Below are positions 41,494-45,910 of a DNA stretch of 45,910 nt, piece after piece. Location: positions 1-45,910 of the forward strand of contig CAMJFC010000017.1 in the NCBI GenBank assembly GCA_946404865.1. Direction: 5' to 3'. The translations under genes were made by a program, and so were the position numbers. The notes under the pieces were generated by a model that was not told where the DNA came from, did not search any database, and worked only from the letters and a program-made list of their open reading frames with translations. Origin of the DNA: an uncultured Prevotellaceae bacterium (GTDB taxonomy: Bacteria; Bacteroidota; Bacteroidia; Bacteroidales; Bacteroidaceae). Numbering within the stretch: position 1 is the stretch's first letter; each line of letters begins with the position of its first letter.

Positions 41494-41949
41494 TTATTCC
41501 AGGGTGAACAGATCTTGAAGTTGTTCCTTGATGTCTTGGTCTTCCGACATCTCACAGATTTCGTCCATTGAACGGCGCACTTCATGTGCTATCAAGACGC
41601 GGTCGGTGCTCTTCTTGCCGTAGATATAGGCCACGCACTCCTCATCGGGTGTTGAGGGCTTCAGAAGAAAGAAGGTACCGGCTCCTAACAGAAGAGTGAT
41701 GCTGGCGGCAACGGCGATGCGTCGATAGATTTTCCTTGCCGTCCCAACCTTCTTGGTCTTCACCTCTTTTTTGATGGGTAGCATGGCAAAACTGCGCATC
41801 ACTTCCGCATACACCGCTAGTTCTGCAGCAATGTCTGCTTGGCTGTAGTATGCATAGAGCGTTTTTTCCTCGTCGAGGGTCGTCTCTCCCTCAAAAAACC
41901 GCTCTGTCAATCTCTTGATTTCATGCTCCTTTGTCGTCATCATCATCAT
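41494..41949 (-). CDS. Probable anti-sigma factor (single-pass membrane protein)
   Basis: About 151 residues; the start is one of four consecutive Met codons (MMMMTTKEHE). The cytosolic N-terminal part (about 1-80) has IKRLTERFFEGETTLDEEKT, the opening of anti-sigma-like proteins in Bacteroidetes (L-x-x-F-F-x-G-x-T-T). One membrane helix (about 85-103, IAVAASITLLLGAGTFFLL) leads to a short periplasmic region with RVLIAHEVRRSMDEICEMSE. It is one base downstream of the ECF sigma gene. It most likely holds the sigma factor inactive until an envelope signal arrives. Confidence 0.82.
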   Translation of the reverse strand: MMMMTTKEHEIKRLTERFFEGETTLDEEKTLYAYYSQADIAAELAVYAEVMRSFAMLPIKKEVKTKKVGTARKIYRRIAVAASITLLLGAGTFFLLKPSTPDEECVAYIYGKKSTDRVLIAHEVRRSMDEICEMSEDQDIKEQLQDLFTLE

Positions 41950-41950
41950 G

Positions 41951-42409
41951 TTATTGTTTACTTAATTTTTCCGCCACTGCTTTTCGGGCTCTGCTGAGGG
42001 TCTTTCTCACAGCAGCTTCGCTGGTTCCTGTGATGCGGGCAATGTCGCGGAATTCCATTTCCTCCATGTGTCGCAGGCGTAAAACGATTTGTTGCAAACC
42101 AGGAAGGGTGTCTATCACACGCATCATGCGTTCTATGCGTTCATCGTCCTCATGTTCCGTTTCGACAATTTCCGGAGTAGGGCAGGGACGGTTCTTCCGT
42201 CGTAGGTGGTCGATGCTCAGGTTACGGGTCAAGACCATGGCCAGACCGTCCGGCGGTGATTGCAAATCATCGTGCATGAGCCACAGTTTGAGCAGCGCAT
42301 CCTGCACAATGTCTTCTGCATCATCTGCATCATCGGTGTATCGCCGCGCCAAAGCGGTCAGCTTGGGACGCAGACGGCGGGCCTCGTCTTGAAACGTTTC
42401 TTCAGTCAT
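41951..42409 (-). CDS. ECF-type RNA polymerase sigma factor
   Basis: 152 residues, a minimal sigma-70 factor of the ECF group. Region 2 (about 15-75) has LARRYTDDADDAEDIVQDAL, then LKLWLMH and LTRNLSIDHLRRKNRP, the core-binding and -10 recognition segments. Region 4 (about 100-150) has LPGLQQIVLRLRHMEEMEFR and ARITGTSEAAVRKTLSRARK, the helix-turn-helix for -35 recognition. It heads the operon with an anti-sigma factor, a DUF6108-like protein and an outer-membrane protein. Such sigma factors often activate their own operon. Confidence 0.93.
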   Translation of the reverse strand: MTEETFQDEARRLRPKLTALARRYTDDADDAEDIVQDALLKLWLMHDDLQSPPDGLAMVLTRNLSIDHLRRKNRPCPTPEIVETEHEDDERIERMMRVIDTLPGLQQIVLRLRHMEEMEFRDIARITGTSEAAVRKTLSRARKAVAEKLSKQ

Positions 42410-42456
42410 CTCTGCTTATTATACGCTCTTTTCCCGTTATTGTGACATATAAACGT

Positions 42457-42494
42457 AAAAAACATGGATTTCTATAACGAAATCCATGTTTTTT
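42457..42494 (-). terminator. Terminator of the exported unknown gene at 42545
   Basis: A 15-bp perfect stem, AAAAAACATGGATTT with AAATCCATGTTTTTT, and an 8-base loop. On the minus strand it ends in a T-run. Its symmetric A/T runs would also allow bidirectional action. Confidence 0.85.
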
Positions 42495-42544
42495 ATGTCA
42501 AGTGAAAGCGCAGCACGCAGCATTTGACTGAACTGCTTTAATTC

Positions 42545-43072
42545 CTATTCGTAATAAGTAATCGTGCGGGTCTGCTCCATCTCCTGACCCATCATGTTGG
42601 TCTTACGACTAATCCAGTTGCCGCGGTCATCATATTTGTAGTCGGTGTAGGGATTCTCCATCACCTGACCGCCCATGTCGAACGAGTCGGCTGCGGGTGC
42701 GCCCTTCTCGTTGTAGGTACGGGTGATAGTGAAAGCCTGTCCGCCACCCATGTCCATGGTCTGGCTCACAATCTTACCGTTTTCCCACTTGTAGCTGAAG
42801 GCCATCTCGTTGCCTTGGAAACTCATCTTGGCCGACTGAAGATAACCGTCGGCATCGTAAACCACATCCGACATACCTTCACGTTCCATTTTGCCCTCAG
42901 GGGTGAATTTGGTCACTTGGGCCATGCCCATCACGGATGTCTCAATTGATTTCACCGGACCGGTAGCCTCATTGGCTTCAACGTCATGGAATTTGGTTTG
43001 TGCTTGCATGGCCAAAGGCAAGGCGAGCAAGGCAAGCATCATCATGACTGCTTTCTTCATCGTTTTTTTCAT
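42545..43072 (-). CDS. Exported protein with YD/RHS-like repeats
   Basis: 175 residues with a signal peptide (MKKTMKKAVMMMLALLALPL, cleaved near AMQAQ). The mature part repeats a pattern of a strand, 'Y(D/N)..G', and a strand: VTKFTPEGKMEREGM, VVYDADGYLQSAKMSFQG, TRTYNEKGAPAADSFDMGG, YKYDDRGNWISRKTNMMGQE. This resembles short YD (RHS-type) repeats that form beta-sheet surfaces and is unusually Met-rich. Final location is periplasm or cell surface. No domain gives a reaction. It has its own terminator. Confidence 0.75.
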   Translation of the reverse strand: MKKTMKKAVMMMLALLALPLAMQAQTKFHDVEANEATGPVKSIETSVMGMAQVTKFTPEGKMEREGMSDVVYDADGYLQSAKMSFQGNEMAFSYKWENGKIVSQTMDMGGGQAFTITRTYNEKGAPAADSFDMGGQVMENPYTDYKYDDRGNWISRKTNMMGQEMEQTRTITYYE

Positions 43073-43189
43073 TGTTGAATTAGAGTTAGTGATAATAATA
43101 TAAAGTTAGAAAAAATGATACATTTCGGCCTTTCTCTTTTTGACGTTTCACATGGCAAAAGGTTTAATACAGGTCACACCTTTTTTGAA

Positions 43190-43221
43190 GAAAAAAGGGT
43201 CAGGAGGCATCCCCCTAACCC
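43190..43221 (-). terminator. Terminator of the VWA gene
   Basis: On the minus strand GGGTTAGGGGG and CCTCCTGACCC form an imperfect stem (two mismatches) followed by TTTTTT. A second possible hairpin, CCTTTTTT/AAAAAAGG, overlaps at 43179-43198. Confidence 0.75.
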
Positions 43222-43272
43222 TTTGCAAGACTATACGGTCTGCATGTAGCATCAGCAGCTTTGCTGAACACT

Positions 43273-43929
43273 CTATTGTTTAAAGAAACGACCACGACGG
43301 GACTTTTTCCTCTCTGCAGCCTCTTCCGGGGCCAAGCATGCGTACACCGCTAAATCGCAATTCCAACTCATACGCGCATCGCGTTCCTTGGCAAACATCT
43401 CTCTCGTGCCAGCCGCATCTTCTTTGAAACTCAGGTGGTCGTCGATTGACATCTGCTGTGCCATTGACTCCACGTCGAGGTTATCGGTGCCGATGAGCGT
43501 GAACACCCAGTTTTGTTCTTTCAACTTTTCGATGAGGTTCTTAATCATCTCCAGGCTGTATTCTATCGAACTGTTCTCTTCGCCGTCGGTGATGATGGTC
43601 ACCAGCACCTCATCGTCTTTTCCTGCCAGGGCATTCACTTTCGAGATGCCCAGACCGATGGCATCGTAGAGTGGGGTGCAACCGCCAGGGTTGTATTGAT
43701 TCCATGACAGCTTCTCTGCTTCACGGGCGCTCTTGTTGTCGTAAATGAAATTCTTGTGACTGCTGTCGAATGTCATCAGCGTGATGCGCTGCTCCATGTC
43801 CGGGTTGGTCTCTTGCATCTTTTTCACGGTTTCCAAAGTCTCGTTTAGTCCTTCAAATGCTTGCTTGCGGATAATACTCATCGAACCGCTCTCATCTACT
43901 ACAATCAGGTTGAAAACTTTCTTTTCCAT
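43273..43929 (-). CDS. von Willebrand factor type A (VWA) domain protein
   Basis: 218 residues, cytosolic. The MIDAS metal site is complete: DESGS (12-16), the Thr in GGCTPLYDAI (about 77-86), and the Asp in IITDGEENSS (about 111-120). The domain (about 5-190) ends in a basic, disordered tail with RKKSRRGRFFKQ. VWA proteins bind partners through the metal; some of this type are encoded near stress or phage-resistance systems. It is divergent from the sigma-like gene at 44113 with a 183-base shared region. Function not known. Confidence 0.88.
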   Translation of the reverse strand: MEKKVFNLIVVDESGSMSIIRKQAFEGLNETLETVKKMQETNPDMEQRITLMTFDSSHKNFIYDNKSAREAEKLSWNQYNPGGCTPLYDAIGLGISKVNALAGKDDEVLVTIITDGEENSSIEYSLEMIKNLIEKLKEQNWVFTLIGTDNLDVESMAQQMSIDDHLSFKEDAAGTREMFAKERDARMSWNCDLAVYACLAPEEAAERKKSRRGRFFKQ

Positions 43930-43977
43930 AATCTTTAATGGTTGAATTGGTAAATATAATGTTCAAAATACAAATCT

Positions 43978-43985
43978 CAAATCTA
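43978..43985 (-). promoter_or_regulatory. Possible -7 box for the VWA gene
   Basis: Minus strand TAGATTTG fits TAnnTTTG, 49 bases upstream of the start at 43929. It lies in an A/T-rich stretch with repeated TCAAATCT words, so it is weak evidence. Confidence 0.35.
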
Positions 43986-44084
43986 AAAGTTCAAATCTCA
44001 TAGTATTAGATGCATTTGATGAAAAAAAATGAAGGTTGTAACTGTTTTTTTTATGCTCGTTTTTCATTTCTTCGTTTTTTTTCT

Positions 44085-44092
44085 TAAATTTG
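44085..44092 (+). promoter_or_regulatory. Putative -7 box for the sigma/macro-like operon
   Basis: TAAATTTG followed by CATCG, 21 bases before the chosen start at 44113. It lies inside the longer upstream frame, supporting the shorter protein. Confidence 0.55.
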
Positions 44093-44112
44093 CATCGAAT
44101 TTTGTCACAGCA

Positions 44113-44712
44113 ATGCCCAATAGAATACTGACCGACCAGGAAATCATACAAGGATTTCGCAGCGGGGATAACCAAATCACCCGCGACTATTTCTATGGCT
44201 ATTGCCAAATAGCATACCTGATTTACGACAACAGGTATCAGTTAAGTCGGAAACCGGGACTTGACTTCTATTCTCTTGCGCATAAATATTATCTCGACCT
44301 CCTATTGCACGATTTCGTCCAATTAGAGGACCACTCCGCACGGGTGTCGCTCAAAACATGGATGGTCAAAGGGTTCCTCTTCGTCATTTGGGAAGCGATA
44401 CGTGAATACAATCGCGAGTTTAGAAACCAAATTGATCTCGGGTTTGATTTTGAAATGAAAATGGACTCAAAACCGTCAGAGGCGAACAACAGTGAGGAGT
44501 TCAATCAGTCCATTGAGGAGATCTGCATGACGATTTATAGAAATGTGGATCCCGAGTGTTTCATCTTAAGGAAAATCCTCATTGAAGGGTATAAAGCGAA
44601 GGAGGTGGCCGAAATGCTGCGCATCTCGCCATCGGCCGTGTCGCAAAGATACAGGAAAATGAGGGATGAAGTGGTGTTACCTTACCTAAAAACTCATCTT
44701 TATGCAGCATAA
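44113..44712 (+). CDS. Sigma-70 family-like RNA polymerase sigma factor
   Basis: 199 residues from the start at 44113 (MPNRILTDQEIIQGF); the frame is open to 44029 but the upstream part overlaps the promoter and gives a Phe-rich nonsense leader. An N-terminal region-2-like part (about 1-105) has YFYGYCQIAYLIYDNRYQLS and DFYSLAHKYYLDLLLHDF. A clear helix-turn-helix (region 4) occupies the C-terminus: LIEGYKAKEVAEMLRISPSA, then VSQRYRKMRDE. The region 2 sequence is atypical for ECF factors. It overlaps the next gene by 11 bases, so the two are translationally coupled. The partner starts with an anti-sigma-like segment. Confidence 0.8.
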   Translation: MPNRILTDQEIIQGFRSGDNQITRDYFYGYCQIAYLIYDNRYQLSRKPGLDFYSLAHKYYLDLLLHDFVQLEDHSARVSLKTWMVKGFLFVIWEAIREYNREFRNQIDLGFDFEMKMDSKPSEANNSEEFNQSIEEICMTIYRNVDPECFILRKILIEGYKAKEVAEMLRISPSAVSQRYRKMRDEVVLPYLKTHLYAA

Positions 44713-45604
44713 CACTCAAACAAAGAAAAAGATAAAGCTGCCAGAGGAACTGCTCTGCGCATATATCGATGGCACGACAACCCCTCAGGAGGATCGTGAG
44801 ATGTTGGCGATGCTGGCTTCCGATAAACATTTGGCACGACTCAAAGATGATTTGCAAGCGGTGATGGATATCATCAATATGTCGGAAGATGATGTCAAAC
44901 CTCTTGGATGTGCTCTCCCAACAAGTTCAAAATCTGCAGCAATTTGTGATGCTGACGATGCTGTCTCTGCGCCAGAGTTATTTGAAATTAATAATGAGCT
45001 TGTCGTCGATTGTTGCAATGCCAGTCTGGATTTGATTGCTCTTGGCGAGGAAGAGAGAAGACGTGAAGAAACCAGTCTTGAAGAGGAGCGTCGTAAAATG
45101 GAGTACCAAGAGAGAATACACAAGCATAGAATCGTACCACCGAAGTCTGAACGACGCCGTTCCGATTCTACGTATAATAATTTTAATCTTAGTGCTTCTC
45201 GGAGTAAACCGCATAGCAGGGTTTCCCCATTCATGGTGAACAAGTTGGCGCCTAATGAGATTTTTGTCTTTGGCAGTAACCCGTGGGGACTGCACAACGG
45301 TGGCGCATCAAAATTGGCGAAAAGGAATTTCGGTGCCATACAAGGACAGGGAGAAGGTAGGCAAGGACAGTCGTATGCCATTCCGACCATTGTGGGAGGT
45401 GTGGAAAACATACGTCCGCATGTCAACCGGTTCCTCGAATATGCGGCGAAACACCCCGAACTGCATTTTATTGTGACTCTTGTTGGCTGTGGTACTGCGG
45501 GATTCAATCCCGAAGACATCGCACCGCTCTTCGTCAAGGCAAAAGAGATGCCCAATATCTCTCTGCCTCAAGCATTCTGGCGGGTCATCGGTCTTCCTGA
45601 ATAG
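44702..45604 (+). CDS. Anti-sigma-like N-terminus fused to a macro-like (A1S_2505-type) domain
   Basis: 300 residues. The N-terminal 60 residues (LPEELLCAYIDGTTTPQEDR, then EMLAMLASDKHLARLKDDLQ) look like the cytosolic part of anti-sigma factors. Residues 60-110 are acidic/neutral and 115-160 strongly charged (EEERRREETSLEEERRK). The C-terminal 120 residues (from 180) read PNEIFVFGSNPWGLHNGGAS, FGAIQGQGEGRQGQSYAIPT, then HFIVTLVGCGTAGFNPEDIA. I recall this as a phage-associated 'A1S_2505' domain resembling macro domains, which bind or process ADP-ribose. No membrane helix is seen, so sensing would be cytosolic. A regulator of the overlapping sigma factor is the inferred role. Confidence 0.75.
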   Translation: MQHNTQTKKKIKLPEELLCAYIDGTTTPQEDREMLAMLASDKHLARLKDDLQAVMDIINMSEDDVKPLGCALPTSSKSAAICDADDAVSAPELFEINNELVVDCCNASLDLIALGEEERRREETSLEEERRKMEYQERIHKHRIVPPKSERRRSDSTYNNFNLSASRSKPHSRVSPFMVNKLAPNEIFVFGSNPWGLHNGGASKLAKRNFGAIQGQGEGRQGQSYAIPTIVGGVENIRPHVNRFLEYAAKHPELHFIVTLVGCGTAGFNPEDIAPLFVKAKEMPNISLPQAFWRVIGLPE

Positions 45605-45621
45605 ACAGAAGGGAACTGTGG

Positions 45622-45813
45622 ATGGCTGCTCAATATACCATTGTCTTCGTTCTTGTGGCACTGGCGGTCGTTTACGCCGCTTACCGTGTTTATAAAGCGG
45701 TGCGACAGCAAAAACAGACTCCTGCAGCGTGTGTAGGATGCCCGCTGGCAGCGCAATGTAAAGAGGAAAAGTCACAAAAAGCGATAAAAAAGACTTGTAA
45801 AAAGAAAAATTAA
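45622..45813 (+). CDS. FeoB-associated-type Cys-rich small membrane protein
   Basis: 63 residues. One membrane helix (about 5-25, YTIVFVLVALAVVYAAYRVY) is followed by a basic stretch and a Cys motif (ACVGCPLAAQCK) then a Lys-rich tail with one more Cys. This fits the FeoB-associated Cys-rich membrane protein family, which accompanies ferrous-iron transporters, but no feoB is seen in this window. It starts 17 bases after the macro-like gene. Role uncertain. Confidence 0.75.
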   Translation: MAAQYTIVFVLVALAVVYAAYRVYKAVRQQKQTPAACVGCPLAAQCKEEKSQKAIKKTCKKKN

Positions 45814-45822
45814 GCCAAAAAT

Positions 45823-45853
45823 TTTGTCGAATCAAATGATTTCATTACTTTTG
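45823..45853 (+). promoter_or_regulatory. Promoter of the tRNA-Cys gene
   Basis: TTTG (45823-45826), 19 bases, TACTTTTG (45846-45853). It continues CATCCGCAAA, giving the same TTTGC-atcc-GCAAA inverted repeat as the tRNA-Asp promoter. Confidence 0.8.
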
Positions 45854-45870
45854 CATCCGCAAAACAACAT

Positions 45871-45910
45871 GGTGCCTTAACAAAGCGGTTATGTGGCGGT
45901 CTGCAAAACC
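45871..45910 (+). tRNA. tRNA-Cys (anticodon GCA), truncated by window end
   Basis: The first 40 bases of a tRNA: acceptor 5' arm GGTGCCT, D-arm region with AAGCGGTTAT, and anticodon loop CTGCAAA with anticodon GCA. The 3' half lies beyond the window. The clear upstream promoter supports it. Confidence 0.85.

Noticed and set aside
43930..44084. Repeated TCAAATCT words as an operator array
   Set aside because: The copies are few and irregular in an A/T-rich region; cannot be separated from chance.
44785..45555. 256-codon minus-strand open frame opposite the macro-like gene
   Set aside because: Ser/Arg/Leu-rich shadow composition and no start signals; the plus-strand protein has clear motifs and overlaps the sigma gene.

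Overview
The window looks like a chromosomal segment from a member of the Bacteroidales, most likely Prevotellaceae (Prevotella/Segatella type). Evidence: upstream regions carry the Bacteroidetes promoter signature (TTTG, 19-20 bases, TAnnTTTG) and show no consistent Shine-Dalgarno sites. Many exported proteins start MKK... and are cleaved after AxAQ. One protein ends in a type IX secretion (T9SS) type A-like tail. Several families are largely confined to Bacteroidetes (DUF4836, DUF3127, a BspA-like LRR protein, probable DUF6108 and DUF6717 proteins). It is mostly conserved, gene-dense chromosome. I see no insertion sequence, prophage, CRISPR array or rRNA. No gene-free stretch exceeds about 300 bases; the longest is the 272-base divergent promoter region between the lactate permease and the lactate dehydrogenase.

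Layout: 1-6.2 kb is a Fur-family regulator (minus), then an envelope cluster on plus: an outer-membrane protein, LptC, a CNNM/CorC transporter and a PpiD/SurA-like foldase. 6.4-14.1 kb has two GHL10 (DUF187) proteins flanking a minus-strand replication/cofactor operon (dnaN, 3'-5' exonuclease, coaBC, a small unknown) and a divergent DUF3127 protein with an SSB-like tail. 14.2-19.3 kb holds cstA, a small beta-barrel, recR, a membrane protein, a glycosyltransferase, a GNAT acetyltransferase and two identical tRNA-Asp genes. 19.3-27 kb holds a DUF6717-like protein, a YitT protein and a lactate module (LctP permease divergent from an FAD/Fe-S lactate dehydrogenase and a porin). 27.2-31.8 kb holds a small membrane protein, a BspA-like LRR protein, HemW and an EF-G paralogue (EF-G2 type). 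32-35.2 kb is a nucleotide-scavenging pair: exported 5'-nucleotidase divergent from a nucleoside permease. 35.2-39.7 kb holds a bifunctional-nuclease/UVR protein, RsmE, a DUF4836 lipoprotein and an ABC exporter pair. 39.8-43.1 kb holds a cupin, an ECF sigma/anti-sigma/DUF6108/outer-membrane operon and an exported unknown. 43.3-45.9 kb holds a VWA protein divergent from a sigma-70-like factor translationally overlapped with an unusual protein (anti-sigma-like N-terminus, charged linker, macro-like C-terminal domain), an FeoB-associated-type Cys-rich peptide and the first 40 bases of tRNA-Cys.

The least explained parts are: (1) the sigma factor plus macro-like fusion at 44.1-45.6 kb; (2) the EF-G paralogue, which lacks the catalytic histidine and the NKxD lysine; (3) the DUF3127 protein, which ends in a perfect SSB-type acidic tip beside dnaN; (4) a heptamer repeat array that encodes the C-terminus of the Fur-family regulator; (5) a self-complementary start-site motif shared by the two tRNA promoters. 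Family names rest on reading the proteins directly, without database searches.
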